DNA of 64,000 nucleotides from Ryuthela nishihirai (GCA_038380435.1 JAWZYU010000001.1:19572001-19636000), one strand, 5' to 3'; shown: positions 21,251 to 33,622, counted from the first letter of the stretch. Notes: generated by a model from the letters alone, not told the origin. Numbers and translations: made by a program.

Positions 21251-24200
21251 TGATGCATAGAACCGGCCAGGCCTAACACCTAATGTCCGACCCCACCTTC
21301 TCGTGGTGCAGACCGTTAGTACCTTTCAAAAGAGATACTCTCTTGTGGAAGTGAACGGAAGGGGAGGGCTGCCAGATTAGTGTGACCTACTGATCTGGAC
21401 AATTATGGCTACTTTTCTTTTTTTTCTACCCTGCTGAGGAGTGGTCAACCACACAGGGTCCTGGTGCTGACCATATAAACCCACTGGACTGGACAGATAT
21501 ATGGCTCTGAGCTTGATTATGGATCCTGATTTTGCTGCACTGGTGGGCTTCTGTGGAGGGAAAATCTTCCGCTGTGTTTTCTGTTTGTTTGTGGGTTGAC
21601 AGCCCCAAGGGAATAGATTCACAGGATATGTGTACCAGCTGGTGGATAATCGTGAGCAGAGGTCATCGCAGGCATCTGAACCCTTTGCTTCTATTGACAT
21701 CGTCAAATTCTACATTGGAGGAAGTCTTCCAGTGTAGATGGCTTCAGCCTTTAGTGGTGGGGGAATGGGTCTTTGCCCCATGTCTGCGATTAAGGGGCTG
21801 TTTGATATTGTCGGCATTCCCTCTCTCAATAAAGATAGTTTCTTTAAACATCCCACTAACCATTTTCCCTCCATAGGTAGTTTGAATGTGAGGACTCTGC
21901 ACTGAGCTTTTTCTCTTGATGTCCTCACACAAGAATTCCACCATTATAATTTAGATATTCTCGGCTTGGAAGAGACCAGATGGACAGATAAAGGTCAGAT
22001 TCTTAAAAATAATCTTAAATTTCTCTTTTCAGGGAGGGACAACAATAAGCATCAGCAAGGCGTGGGTCTGCTTCTCAGCAGACACGCCAGTGTCTGCTGA
22101 GTAGCAGACATGAAAGGATACGAGTGCATTTCTTACAGCAAAGGTTTCTTACAGCAAAATTTCAGACAAGCGTTCAAGACCTGAATGTTATCTGCTGTTA
22201 TGTCCCCACTGAGGATGCCGATGAGGATGCGAAGGATAGGTTTTATGAACAACTTCAGGATATTTTGAATTCTGTCAAGGAGATATTACCCTTGTTCTTG
22301 GTGACTTCAATGCCAAAGTTGGTAGACTCTGACCTTTGGGAAGGCATGATAGGCCCTTTTGGTATTGGTAGCTGCAATGGGCAACGTCTCTCGTTAAGTA
22401 AACTCAATGGATTCAGAATAACTAACACTTATTACAAACACCGCAACATACATAAGTTACACATGGGTTTCACCCGATGGGCTGCATAAGAATACGATTG
22501 ATTATATAGTAATTAACAGCAAATGGGCTAGTTCTGTTAGGAATACCAGGGCATATAAGGGAGCTGAAATTGGATCTGACCATTACCTTGTTAAGTGTTT
22601 TGCAGCTTAAACTTAAAAAGTGTTGTGCTAAAGTTAAAAAATTTACCTTTAATACTGAAGCTCTGAAAGATCCAGTTATAGCTAAAGCTTACCATGATAG
22701 GTTACTTAAGTCATTATGACAGTCATGGTATGCTTACTACTGAAGTTGAGGAAGAACGGGATCATTTTAAACAGGCTTTTTTGGACACAAACAGTACACT
22801 TTTAAGAAAAAAGGAGAATTATCTGAGGGATAAGGCACTTGAGCTTATTTCGGAAAGAACTGCAGGAATGCCCTTAATCAATACCCTATTAGTACTAATA
22901 GAAAGCATTACAGAGACCTTAATAAACTTGTAAAGGATCAGTTAGCTGCTGCTAAGAATCTTTGGCTGACAAAGCCGAGGAAGCAGTTAGACAGCACAAC
23001 AGCTGTACCAGATAGTTAATGTTTTGTGTGGTAGAAAACGGACAGGTATACAGGGATTGAAGGATAAACAATGTAAGTTTATAGAAGGTGAGGATTCTGT
23101 CATTGCTAGGTGGGCTGAGCATTTCAGTGATGTTATAAACAACATAGTTAGTTCTACTCCCATTGTTTGCAATGATAGATGCATTGGTGGCTTTAATGTT
23201 GGCCCTATAACACAATCTGAAGTTATTGTGGCTGTTTCTAAACTTAAACTTCATAAATCCTCAGGGGTAGATGAAATTACTACCGAAATGCTTAGAGCTG
23301 GGAATGTTTCGGTTACCACTTGGATGACTGAAATTCTGAATATGTTTTATGATAAAGGCATGGTTCCTAAGGATTTTACCAGAGCTATTGTTATCCCTAT
23401 TTTCAAAAAAGGTGATCGCAGTTCTTGTGATAACTATAGGGGTATCAGCCTACTCTGTTCCAGGTAAAGTTCTTTCCATGATTCTGCTAATAGAATTAAG
23501 AATCTGGTTGACAGTCAATTGCGTGAAGAGCAATGTGGATTCAGAAGTGGTAGGGGATGTGTGGATCAGATATTTTCACTTAGGCAGATTCTTGAGAAAT
23601 GTTTAGTTTCCGAAACCTTTGGTTGCTAGCTCTGTTGATTTCAAAAAGGCTTTCAACTCTGTTGATCATAATTTGTGGTTGATTGTGAGATCATATGGTA
23701 TACCTGACAAGTTAACATAATGAAAGCTCTATAATAACACCGAGTCATGTGTGAGAGTTAGTAAGACTTGTAGCAATTGGTTTAGCATTGCTTCTAGTGT
23801 TCGACAAGGGTGCATTTTGTCTCCTTTTCTCTTTAGTTTGGTTATTGATTATGTTATGCGAAATTCACTTCAAGGGAAAGATTTTGGCCTTAAATGGGCT
23901 GGAGATACGAAAATTTCTGATTTAGATTATGCTGATGATTTAGCCCTTTTGGCAAATGATGTTGATGAGACTGGTAGTAGAGTAGGTTTGGTTATAAACA
24001 GAGAAAACTAAAGTGATGAAAATTGGTCAGGCAGGTTGTGATTCAGTTAATCTGAATGGTTGCAGTCTTGAGCAGGTGTCACAGTTTAATTATCTTGGGA
24101 GCTGTGTAATAGATAATGGTGATGTGCGGCACGAGATTAACAGACGAATAGGGATTGCTGCCGGGACTTTTAAGAATCTATGGAGAGTGTGGAGAAATAG

Positions 24201-24655
24201 GCGTATACACCTAAAGACTAAAATTAGACTGTATAATAGTGTGGTTCTTTCTAGGGTTAGTTATGGTAGTGAAACTTGGACACTTTGTAAACAAGATAAC
24301 AGGAAACTAGATGCTTACGCAGTATCTTGGGCATTAGGTGGTTCAACTTTGTAACTAATGATGTTAGGCAAAGGAGTCTGCAACCTCCTTTAAGCAGCAT
24401 ATTGTGCAGAGACTCCGTTGGTTTGGCCATGTTGCCCGTATGAATAATTATAGATTGGCGAATAGTGTTATGAACAGTGTGCCTTGAGGCCTCAGAAAGA
24501 GGGGGAGACCTAGGATGCAGTGGTCGGACAATGTCAAACAGGACCTTGTTATAATTGGTGTGCAGTGGCCAGATGCAGTAGATGTAGCTCAGGTTACTTG
24601 CTAGAACTAAATTACAGTCTGGTTAGACCTCCGTAGCCCATGGCTGCTTGATGAT
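21251..24655 (+). mobile_element. RTE-type LINE, copy 3 (almost full length, heavily damaged)
   Basis: It begins in the conserved 5' leader (AGAACCGGCCAGGCC) near 21260 and ends at a short GATGATGAT tail at about 24650-24657. The order of leader, endonuclease, linker, RT and C-terminal region is preserved, with many small deletions. Confidence 0.88.
21532..24620 (+). pseudogene. RTE-type LINE endonuclease-RT protein, copy 3
   Basis: Fragments in order are: MLHWWASVEGKSSAVF (21532), LNVICCYVPTEDADEDAKD (22124-22489), a linker at 22694-22933, CGRKRTGIQGLKDKQ to IPIFKKGDRSSCDNYRGIS (23024-23467), SVRQGCILSPFLFS to LDYADDLALLAND (23751-24011), and QVSQFNYLGS to TWTLCKQDNRKLDA (24013-24354). The segment that holds the first RT Asp reads KKAFNSVD, with Asp changed to Asn. 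A 2-base loss near 24003 stops the frame after INREN, and copy 4 has the same loss. It is non-functional. Confidence 0.85.
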
Positions 24656-24915
24656 GATTACTTCCCTTGCTTTACCACTGATTGAACTTAGAATGAAAAA
24701 TAAGGAATTGCATGTTAATAAGGAAATATCAGTGGTATTTTTCATTCTAAGTTCAATTCTATTTAAAGATTTTCAAATTTTACACAACTACTTATGTACA
24801 ATGAAATGGCTCTCCTTCAAATATCTTGTGTTTTTCCATAAATATTGGAGCACATATCAAATAAGGTCATAGCCATCTCCTACTAACAAGTGCAAGATCG
24901 TCTACACGACAATGT

Positions 24916-25298
24916 GGGGCGGGGGTGGCTCAGTCGGTAGCGCGCCAGGCTCGTAATCTGTAGTTCCCAGGTTCGAGTCCCAGCTGGGTCAGCGTCGAGA
25001 TTTATCTCCGCAAAAATTCCCTGCCCTGCCCACGGTCAGTAGGGGACACCGATGGGCTTGGAAAGGCCGCCGTCCGTCGGATGGGACGTTAAGCCGTGGC
25101 CCCGTGTGCGGGAGAGCCATACCCTGTGCACGTTAAAGAACACGCTGGATGGCCTTGACGGGAAGCTACCATCTGTCTCCCAACAGCTGTTCCAGTGGGT
25201 CCCCTCCCCCTACCTTCTCTGAGCCTTCGGGGTCCATGTGACCTGGCCATTTAGCCCATGGTGTGCAAAAAAGTGCCGCTCAGAGGTAAAACAACCCA
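24916..25298 (+). mobile_element. SINE family S2, full-length copy with 12-bp TSD
   Basis: The 12-bp repeat ACACGACAATGT flanks it at 24904-24915 and 25299-25310. The head GGTGGCTCAGTCGGTAGCG and B box GGTTCGAGTCC are Pol III promoter elements. The loop region CTCGTAATC resembles elongator tRNA-Met. The body contains GGATGGGACGTTAAGCC and GTGCACGTTAAAGAAC, and the end is AAAACAACCC. This is the reference copy for S2 in this window. Confidence 0.95.
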
Positions 25299-25310
25299 AC
25301 ACGACAATGT

Positions 25311-25697
25311 AAGCACGTTGTGCAATATCAACCATTCATTCATTAAATGGTTTTGCTTTTATGGTTCTGAGAATAGGTCCGAAAATTGTTCCGCATTGTA
25401 TAATCAACTGAAATGGGGGAAAATATTTTCCAACATTTTATGCTGAAATTAATACTACTACCTCCTTGTTAATGATTATTTACTAGGAACAGCACATGTA
25501 TAGCTACAAAGTACTGTTACAGCCAGGTTACTGATAATATGCATCACCTTTATGGGACTCCATAAATTTTACAAATTATAACTTTTAATTATGATGCAAT
25601 TTACTCTGGGCAAAAGAAAATTAGTAACTTACTGCCATGTTACATCAACTCGGGCTTATTCTGCAGTGAATTATTTAACAAGTGCTTAAATAATAAA
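25311..25697. other. AT-rich stretch, no gene seen
   Basis: No repeat or coding signature was recognised. A 62-codon ORF overlapping the end of the SINE is a chance reading. Confidence 0.35.
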
Positions 25698-25858
25698 AAT
25701 AAAATACCCTCTCAAGCAGCTGCTTGCCACAGAGGTCTGATAGGAGCCCGTCAGTTTATATGCCATAGTAGAAGGTCTGAGGATGGGACCTCAGCAGAAA
25801 AACGACACAAACATCCATGCCTTATCCGGGGCTCGAACCCAGGTCCTTTAGATCAGCA
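25698..25858 (-). mobile_element. SINE family S1, copy 3 (head truncated)
   Basis: The body and B box (CTGGGTTCGAGCC on the minus strand) are clear. The A-box part of the head is missing, because the homology stops at GATCAGCAG. Confidence 0.8.
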
Positions 25859-26104
25859 GTACTTACGAGAAATCATTTTTACACATAAAATTACAATGAC
25901 TAACCCTTACCCAATATTTTACGTAACTTTTCTAAGGCAAGATTGTGTAATTTAAACAAGAAACAGTGAACTTGTATCCTACTTTATTAATGTGCAGTTT
26001 TAGTGATTAGTTATCGTTTGATGCAATAACTGTTTATAGCATTTAAGAAAAAAAAAGAGGAAGATTGAACATGTGAATAATGAAATGCCAAGACAATTTT
26101 TTCT

Positions 26105-26636
26105 TTTTGCTGGCAGATGTAAAAAGTTTTATTTACACAGCACAAGTCAGTATTCATCAGGGAAAAAAAATACATTTACACAAAGACACAAATACATGTC
26201 TGGACATGTTTTCCACTGAATTGCTGACAAGATTTTCCGGTTCTGGTTACAGAAGCATTTTGTATAACTCTAAATAGTTAAGAACTTGAGCATCCTGATG
26301 TCATGTGACCTTCACAATTATGTTTATGCTATAAAAGCTTAGTCACAACTGACGTCTGGCATTGAATTTGAAGCACAGTTTTTATATTTAATTTCAATTA
26401 ATAGTACCGAAAGGATAAATTAAACTCTGATCACTTGTGCTACAAGCACCAAGGATTTCCTTGCTATATTAACACTGCTTGGTGATCCCTTGAAGATGCT
26501 GAATACGATCCATGGTTTTCAAATGCTACAAAATTCCCAAGAAAAAACTGGCCCCCAAACCTGACTGACCAGAACAGGAAAACAGGCAGAAAGAAATGGT
26601 GAATGGAAGAAGCACTATTTCAATTATTCTCTGAGG
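26105..26636 (-). other. Probable 3' UTR of the UBE2D gene
   Basis: The sequence between the UBE2D stop codon and the polyadenylation signal is free of recognisable transposons, unlike the surroundings. The exact cleavage site is inferred to be 15-25 bases past the signal. Confidence 0.6.
26128..26133 (-). terminator. AATAAA polyadenylation signal for UBE2D
   Basis: AATAAA on the minus strand lies about 500 bases downstream of the UBE2D stop codon and is followed by T-rich and TG-containing sequence. It fits the 3' end of that transcript, though alternatives cannot be excluded. Confidence 0.55.
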
Positions 26637-26804
<168 letters not shown>

Positions 26805-27133
26805 TTAAAACATACACTATATTAGAGTGAACAAAATGTAATATGTCCTAACTTGACTGGCATATTTTAAATTTTATTGCTTTATTACTTTGGTAATTTT
26901 AATTTTTATTCCTTATATACTTTGGTAAATAATTACAACACATGCAACTAATTTTTACATGAAACTGCTAATGTTAGAAACAAAAAAGGTTCGATTGCCA
27001 GATGACTGCCAGGTAATTAAGATGACTACTACGTTCAAAAGCCATTCTAATCTACACGTTATCTCACACCAAACAGGGTGAATTTGTATATGCATAGGTT
27101 GTCATAGATCAGTGACCATTATAATGTTCTTTA

Positions 27134-27328
27134 AAAAAAAAAATACTCCCTCAAGCAGCTGCTTGCCACAAAGGTCTGATAGGAGCCTGTCAGTTTATAT
27201 GCCATAGTAGGTCTGTGAGGATGGCAGGACCTCAGCAGAAAAACAACAAAATGTCCATATCTGGGTTTCTAACCCGGGTCGCTTAGATCAGTAGCCAAGC
27301 GCACTAATCACTCGGCCATGGGACGGCG
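27134..27328 (-). mobile_element. SINE family S1, copy 4 with 12-bp TSD
   Basis: TAATGTTCTTTA flanks it at 27122-27133 and 27329-27340. The full S1 order is present: head with CCGAGTGATTAGTGCGC, body, and GGAGTATTTT tail on the minus strand. Confidence 0.92.
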
Positions 27329-27354
27329 TAATGTTCTTTATTGTTTAAAAATAC

Positions 27355-27418
27355 AAGTACCACCCAGCTGAAGACAATTTTTCCTCTATATTAAATGAAT
27401 ATATTCAGCCTACAAGTT
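27355..27418 (+). mobile_element. Fragment of SINE-like family S5
   Basis: CCACCCAGCTGAAGACAATT and the following AATGAATATATTC match the body downstream of the tRNA-like head at 28006-28110. Only two copies are seen, so the family call is tentative. Confidence 0.4.
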
Positions 27419-27499
27419 CTTGCCTGTATGTATTATTAAGCACAGCATTTTTAAGCTTAAAGATTATGGTTCTCCTTTTAGTCAATGTCACTTGAGATG

Positions 27500-27874
27500 G
27501 GTTGGGTTGTTTTACCTCTGAGTGGCACTTTTTTGCACGCTATGGGTTAAATGTCCAGGTCACATGAACCGTGAAGGCTCAGAGAAGATTGGGGGACCCG
27601 TTGGAACAGCTGTTGGGAGACAGACGGTAGCCTCATGTCAAGGCCATCGAGTGTGTTCTTTAACGTGCACAGGGTATGATTATCCCGTACATGGGGCCAC
27701 AACTTAACATCCCATCCGACGGACAGTGGTCTTTCCAAACTCAGCTGTGTCCCCTACTGACCATGGGCAGGGAGTTTTGCAGAGATAAATCTCAATGCTT
27801 ACCCAGCTGGGACTCTAACCTGGGAACTACAGATTACAAGCCTGGAATACTACTGACTGAGCCACCCACACCCC
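27500..27874 (-). mobile_element. SINE family S2, copy with 11-bp TSD
   Basis: CACTTGAGATG flanks it at 27489-27499 and 27875-27885. The full S2 order is on the minus strand, from the GGTGGCTCAGTCAGTAG head to the AAAACAACCC end. It is more diverged than the copies at 24916 and 60908. ORFs inside are chance. Confidence 0.93.
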
Positions 27875-27999
27875 CACTTGAGATGTAACTGGTCTTAAGC
27901 ACAAACCTGGAATATACTTTGCCGACTCAAGTCTTCGGTTAGAGTTAAGATAAATGCCAATGACTCCATGATATAATGAATAAAGTATAAATAGTGAAA

Positions 28000-28110
28000 A
28001 GTGGCCAGTATCTCAGCTGTCAGAGCATCTTACAGGTTATCAAGATGTAGGTTCATATCCCACCTGGCTCAAAACAATTTTCCCCCTAATATTTAATGGA
28101 TGCATATACA
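28000..28110 (+). mobile_element. tRNA-like SINE head and body fragment, family S5
   Basis: AGTATCTCAGCTGTCAGAGC resembles an A box and AGGTTCATATCCCA a B box. The spacing suits a tRNA, but stems are poor. The following 50 bases recur at 27355-27418, which supports a retroposon and not a tRNA gene. Confidence 0.5.
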
Positions 28111-28385
28111 CCAAGTTGGTTCGCATTAGCAACAACCTACCACAAACTTGTGGGGCCACCTTTTACACATAATACTGCCTGTACACATTGGGCCATGGAC
28201 TCCACAAGGTGTTGCAGTATGTTCTGTGGTAGTGCTACCCATGCATTCCCGCTATCAGGGAGGTACCAAATATGCAAAATTGGGTTCAGATCTGATGAGC
28301 TGGGTGCCCATGGGAGGATGAAAAATTCTTTGTCATGTTCCTGAAACCAGTTTCCAATCTGCTGGGCATTATGATGACACATTAT
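28111..28385 (-). pseudogene. Tc1-like transposase, C-terminal fragment
   Basis: The 81-codon frame reads CHHNAQQIGNWFQEHDKEF, then LPWAPSSSDLNPILHIW and LQHLVESMAQCVQAVL, ending near KGGPTSLW. This matches the second half of Tc1-like DDE transposases: the block after the second Asp, the SPDLNPIE block and the C-terminal HLVESMP...KGG motif. The catalytic Glu is replaced (NPIL in place of NPIE) and the segment before the Leu-rich tail is deleted. No terminal inverted repeats were found. It is a short dead fragment of a lineage different from the copies at 9607 and 15030. Confidence 0.8.
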
Positions 28386-28736
28386 TTTGTTGCTAGATGC
28401 GGGTTTCTAAAACTGATAAATCCATAACTTAAGAGTTTAACAAGAAAACAGACAGCTTGTACTTTTTTTAGTAATAATTATTACCGAGGTCATTGTGTTC
28501 ATGCTATTGCTTTGGTCTGCTTTCACAAGCATTACACACATCTCACTTTGATTACACTGATTTACTGTCTTACTTTAATTAGAAAGAATAGTAATTTCCT
28601 TCAATGGTGTCACCTAAGATGGCACAGGTGGGAAAACTCACTGACCTGTGATTGCCATGGTAAAATCAGTTTCCAATTGTACTTCATCAAGGAACATTCT
28701 ATAATAGGAAGATTATAATCTTCCTTTTCTGTTCCT
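28386..28736. other. Intronic stretch, no gene or repeat recognised
   Basis: Nothing was assigned. It ends with TCCT (28733-28736), the left TSD of the solo LTR. Confidence 0.4.
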
Positions 28737-29373
28737 TGTGATGTCCACCCATTCACTTTTACTTTTCCTTAACCAGTTTTACTTTATTTATATTTTATTT
28801 TAGGGATTATTATTTTTTTGGATAGCTCTTGCGACATAGCTAGCATGATCATCAGATTATTCAAATGTTTTCCCGGCATGCAACAGTCACATGCCAGATT
28901 TGCATGCAGCATGTACACTAAGTAACATCAGGTCACAGAGTCAGAATGAGATTGTGAATAGTAGAACTGACAGTATAGTTAGTAGAGATGTAGGAGTCGG
29001 AAGTATTGTGAGAAGTATGTGTTGTGTCGATAGATGTGAATTGCTAGTACTCCAACTTTTGCATTCTTCCATTAAATTTGGTGAATCTTTGAATTTTTTT
29101 GGAAATAACTGTTTTAGAAACTTTTGAATTTTTGCTATATTTTTTCTTGAGCAATGTTAATTGATTCCTGATTAGATTTAAACTTCAATTAAATTTGACA
29201 ATCTTTTTTGGAATTCTTACTCGATAAGTAACGCTATATACATAATGAACTCTATTTCAACTTTATTTGGCAAGTTAATATTGCCTGGTGCAAGACAAAG
29301 CTATCTGGAATTTTAAATAAATTTGGATCAGACAAAAGATCCAACTTGAAAAGTTAATCTTTCGAGCATTACA
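28737..29373 (+). mobile_element. Solo LTR of an LTR retrotransposon
   Basis: It starts TGTGATGTCC and ends GAGCATTACA, giving the classic TGT...ACA ends. It is flanked by the 4-bp repeat TCCT (28733-28736 and 29374-29377). It aligns along its length with 43797-44532, which has the same ends and its own 4-bp TSD. No gag or pol is near. Strand is assumed from the orientation of the sister copy. The 4-bp TSD suggests Ty3/gypsy or Pao type, which cannot be decided from an LTR alone. Confidence 0.82.
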
Positions 29374-29377
29374 TCCT

Positions 29378-29734
29378 CAATTCATAGACAGAGTAATGGA
29401 GAACTTCAGCTGAAAGACTTACACAATTATTGTGGAGAAATGAAGCTGAATTTCTAGCAATGCTGCCGCTGTGTCAGTGGACCATTACATAGCCCAAATA
29501 GCAAATATAAACTAATGTTTTTAAGGTCATACTAGCATAAATATTTTTCCTTGAAATTAAAAAAGGAGGCAAGCTTACACCAGCAGACCAGATGTTTCAA
29601 AGTTTCTTTGTTAATTATTATAGATTAATCAAAAATAAAGCATAATTCAGTTTTCAAGTTATATTACCAGCAGAAACAGTGAAGTACAATAATCTAGCTC
29701 ACCAGGGAAAATATGTTGACTTCTTTTTTAAAAT
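29378..29734. other. Intronic stretch, no gene seen
   Basis: AT-rich, with no recognisable repeat. Confidence 0.35.
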
Positions 29735-29910
29735 AAATAAATACCCCCTCAAGCAGCTGCTAGCCACAGAGGTCTAACAGGAGCCTGTCAGTTTATATAC
29801 CACAGGAGATCTGAGAGGATGGCAGGACCTCAGCAGAAAAACGACACACAACCATGCCTTATCCCAGGTCCCTTAGATCAGTAGCCAAGCGTGCTAACCA
29901 CTCGTCACTT
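29735..29910 (-). mobile_element. SINE family S1, copy 5
   Basis: The minus strand carries the S1 body (AAGCAGCTGCTTGAGGGGG reversed end) with a tail of ATTT repeats. The head stops at GAGTGGTTAGC and lacks the first bases. A short internal deletion removes the B-box bases. Confidence 0.8.
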
Positions 29911-30089
29911 AACAGAAATACTTCCCAGAAGAATGGCACTTGTGTATTAAACCTCATGCTGCCATGACCTTGAAAATATGGTTCATGAAACCAGCATATA
30001 CAGCCATGAACAATATTATGGTTAGTACCATAAAAACCTTTTTTAAATATTAAAGTTTTACCTAACTTTTATTTACACATGTGTGTTCT

Positions 30090-30213
30090 TTAACGTGCTC
30101 TGAAATACCACTTTTACGCATTTATAGGTAAAAATGGTATTTCAGAGCTCCTAAATGCAACTGGAGTTGAGGAATAAGTTTAAAAATGGGTTTTTCAACT
30201 TATTCCTCAACTT
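30090..30213. repeat. Two consecutive perfect or near-perfect hairpins
   Basis: The first pairs GCTCTGAAATACCACTTTTA with its inverse after a short loop (about 30097-30149, one mismatch in about 21). The second pairs AGTTGAGGAATAAGTT with AACTTATTCCTCAACT (about 30172-30212). They could be decayed small transposons or intronic hairpin RNAs. Confidence 0.6.
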
Positions 30214-30510
30214 GATGTATCAGAAAAGTCTTTTCTCTTGCTCAAACTGTCATTAGCCCAGTGCAAGAGATAGGTTTGCCACTGGCTAATACCCTCCTAC
30301 CATTTCCCCATAAGCTAACAGACAGCTCCAATGAGTTGAGTTCTTTACTAAAAATATATCCACGTGTGTTCTCAATAAAATGAAATCAGATGCCAGGAAG
30401 TTTTTTTTTTAATATAGGATTTCATTGATTTGAAAAAAAAAAACTATACATTTCTGCTTATATCTTAAGCTCATAAGTTTGATTTGAACTATCAAGAAAT
30501 TTTTCCTTAA

Positions 30511-33040
30511 CCCTTCCAGTGTCCACATCGTTATGTATATGATCAGAGAATTTGAATTGAGAGGCCAAGGACGTATGTATCCATTTTTAGTAAATAAAAA
30601 AATATAGATATTTGAAAAATAAAAATTGCCATTGTAAATTTTTTAATATACATTCTTATAAAAATATATAATTGAGGCTTCAAAAATAATGCTTTTTAAT
30701 TTGATACATTTTTATAACTACAATACAAATAATTTTATAAAACCATCCGATTGTCATTTCTTAGAAGCACTAAACGGTATTGCCGATTTGCTTGTTAATG
30801 TTCTTATTTGCTGAAACAACCTCCTGATTTAAGCTCACAAGTTTGATTTGAACTATTATCAACCAATTTTTCCTTAAATTTTCAAAAATCTCCTAAAATT
30901 TAACAAAAACACTATTTTTAAAAACTATAGATTTTGAAAGCAATTACAAAATAGGTACTGCCATTTTTTTTCTGTTTCACACTCTTTTCTGTCAAACCTA
31001 TTTCAGTATTCCCAAGTTATTTTTATCCCTTTTCCCAGCATTCTATGCATCTTTCCCACTCTTAAAACTGAAACTGGAAGTAAACACATTCTTCTTAGAA
31101 ATTCTGGTTGCAGTTGCATTTAATTAGCTGTGCTTCACTGAGGCAAACAATACACAGATAGATGGCTGACACAGGCTATCTCCATTCCATGTACCATAAC
31201 TGTTTTTTACAGTTTTGGCCCAGCATACTGGATACCTTTTGTAAAGTTAGTATTTACTATTTTTTATATTTAAACCTTAGTTTTCATTTCAGTAGTTTAT
31301 TTTCAGAGATTAGTGATCCTTTGGCCAATCGATAAGTATTGATTTTTTCATAGTTATGCTACATCATATGGCTGGCCTACAACTTGTTGCTGTGAATATT
31401 TTAACATCGCATTAGGCTATGTGTTACACCTCAGGCTTCTAGATTTGTTTTCATTTCCTGTGGAAATACTGAAATAGGTTTGATAGAAAAAGAGTGGAAA
31501 AAAACTAGATTTGTTTTCATTTCAGTAGTTTATTTTCGGAAATTAGTGATCCTTTGGCTGATCGATAAGAATGGATTTTTTTCATAGTTATGCTACATCG
31601 TATGGCCAGCCTACACTTGTTGCTGTGGATATTTTAACATTGCATTAGGCTATTGGTTATTTTTTTTTATTTTATTATTTATTACTTTTCCAGTAAAACT
31701 TTGATCTAATATCATTTTCTGAAAATAAATGAGGTTTTGGATATGGAAGCAAATCAATTTTTGTAGATTTACTTCCATTAGTTAGCGATCTTTTGATCAG
31801 CTGATTTATCAATCTTTCCAAGTTATGCTAGATTGGAGGCCGGCTTAAAAGTTTTGGATATTTTATTTCACATCCCATTAGGTTATACGTAATTTTTTTT
31901 TATTATTTCTTGTTTTTTAGTAAAAAAAAACCCGAGTTTTTACCGTTTTCTGAAAATGAATGCCTTGGATAAGAAGAAAAATAGACTTCCTTGCTAAGGA
32001 AATCAGCTGTCATGTGGGAGGGCAACTCGAGTAGAAAGTTTCACCCCCCCCCCCCACCTCCTAAGTACCTGGGCTGTGGCACACAGATGATATAACAATT
32101 TTTTTTTTTTTGCTTTGGTACAACAAACCTTTCTTGCACTTAGCCAAGATAGCCAAACTTCAATACCCAAAGAAAAAATTCATAATGTTCAGCAAAAAAA
32201 AAGCAACCAAGGAAGTTTTTTTTCTATTTCATAACCAGTTCAGAAAATCCCGTGAATGCGAGATGTCCAAGTCACTTTGTATAACACTGGCCGTTTAAAA
32301 TATACAATACCGAAAAGAAATAAAAATCATATTTCAGGTTGAATATATTTGGGAGGATATTTCCTTTCAATAAATATATAATTTACCTATTTTCATTCAT
32401 CAGGTTTTTCAAAATGAAGCCTTAATTGTATAGTGCGATTTTCTTTTACCATATCACATTGAAAAATGCTTATTAAAATCATATGCTTGCAAATTTGTTT
32501 ATATTATTTCATAAAATTCGTAATTAAATTCTGTTTAATTTGGTATATAACATGATCTATTTCCATTGATTGGTTATTTTTAAAAAATTATTCTAAAGTC
32601 GACTTGTTTATGTTTGGCTAAAAGTGTGGAATTTATCAAAGTACCGATAAAAAAATTACAAAATGAGAAAATTTTACTTAAAACCAAAAAAATTTTTTTG
32701 TTATTCAGGAATATATTATAGTTATTCTATTCATGTACAATGTAATCATTTGTCTATTAGCTTTTTTTTAAATAAATTTTTGTGTTGCCAGATGTATTTT
32801 TTTACTACAACTCTAAAAAAAGTCCTATTAAAATAAAACAATCTTTTTTGAAAAATACTTCTATTTTCAGAAAATCCAGAATTAAATGCTGATTAATTTG
32901 GCATATTACATGCCATAATTCCTTTCATTAGTTATCTGGCAAAAAAGTTCCAATTTTTTTTTTTTTGCTGAGCATACATAGGGAGAAAATAGCTTGCCCT
33001 CTGGATGGAAACCTGTTTTTCAGACTGGACACTGGAAGGG
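30511..33040. mobile_element. piggyBac-like non-autonomous element with TTAA TSD
   Basis: TTAA flanks both ends (30507-30510 and 33041-33044). The left end is CCCTTCCAGTGTCCACATCG and the right end, on the minus strand, CCCTTCCAGTGTCCAGTCTG. CCC ends with a TTAA target are diagnostic of piggyBac-type transposons. No transposase frame is visible in the 2530 bp. A right-end fragment of a relative sits at about 44704-44776. The flanks (30465-30510 and 33041-33300) are themselves similar to interior sequence at 30826-31100, so it inserted into a related copy. Confidence 0.75.
31260..31905. repeat. Internal tandem repeat of about 235-250 bp, three diverged units
   Basis: The words TTAGTGATCCTTTGGC, TAGTTATGCTACATC and TTTTAACATYGCATTAGGCTA recur in order. 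Units begin near 31290, 31523 and 31775. A fourth, more diverged unit lies outside the element at about 33660-33790. The repeat has no coding potential I can see. Confidence 0.7.
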
Positions 33041-33373
33041 TTAAAGTTTACAAACTCTCAGTTTTATTAACAAAAAATTACTATTTTTAAAAACTGAAGA
33101 TTCTGGAAGTAACTACGTAGTACATACCCTTTCCTCGTTTCACTCCTTTCTGCCTTAAACCTATTTCAATATTCCTAGAAATATTTTTATCATATATATC
33201 CAGAATTCTATGCATCATTCGTTCTCCTATGCATCATTCATTCTCCTCAAATTGAAACTATAACTAGATAAATCTAAGTTTCTAGAAGTCTGAGATGTAG
33301 AAGTAGGTCACAGGCCAGCAACAGTAGATAGTATTAATTACTTACACATGTGGATATCCAATATACTGCATGG

Positions 33374-33622
33374 GTTGGGTTGTTTTAGCTCTGAGCGGCA
33401 CTTTTTTGCACACCATGGGCTAAATGGCCAGGTCACAAGGACCCCAAAGGCTCAGAGAAGGTTGGGGGAGGGAACCCATTGGAACAGCCGTTGGGAGACA
33501 GATGGTAGCCTCCCGTCAAGGCCATCTAGCGTGTCCTTTAATGTGCACAGGGTATGGCTCTCCGTACACAGGATCATGGCTCAACGTCCCATCCAATGGA
33601 CGGCAGCCTACCTTCTCCTACT
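33374..33622 (-). mobile_element. SINE family S2, truncated copy with 14-bp TSD
   Basis: AATATACTGCATGG flanks it at 33360-33373 and 33623-33636. Only the 3' 250 bases of S2 are present and the tRNA head is absent, so this insertion was 5'-truncated. That is unusual for SINEs and fits incomplete LINE-driven reverse transcription. Confidence 0.9.

Noticed and set aside
24916..24990. Functional tRNA gene (GGTGGCTCAGTCGGTAGCG with B box)
   Set aside because: The same head recurs with a shared downstream body and TSDs, and stems pair poorly. It is a SINE promoter.
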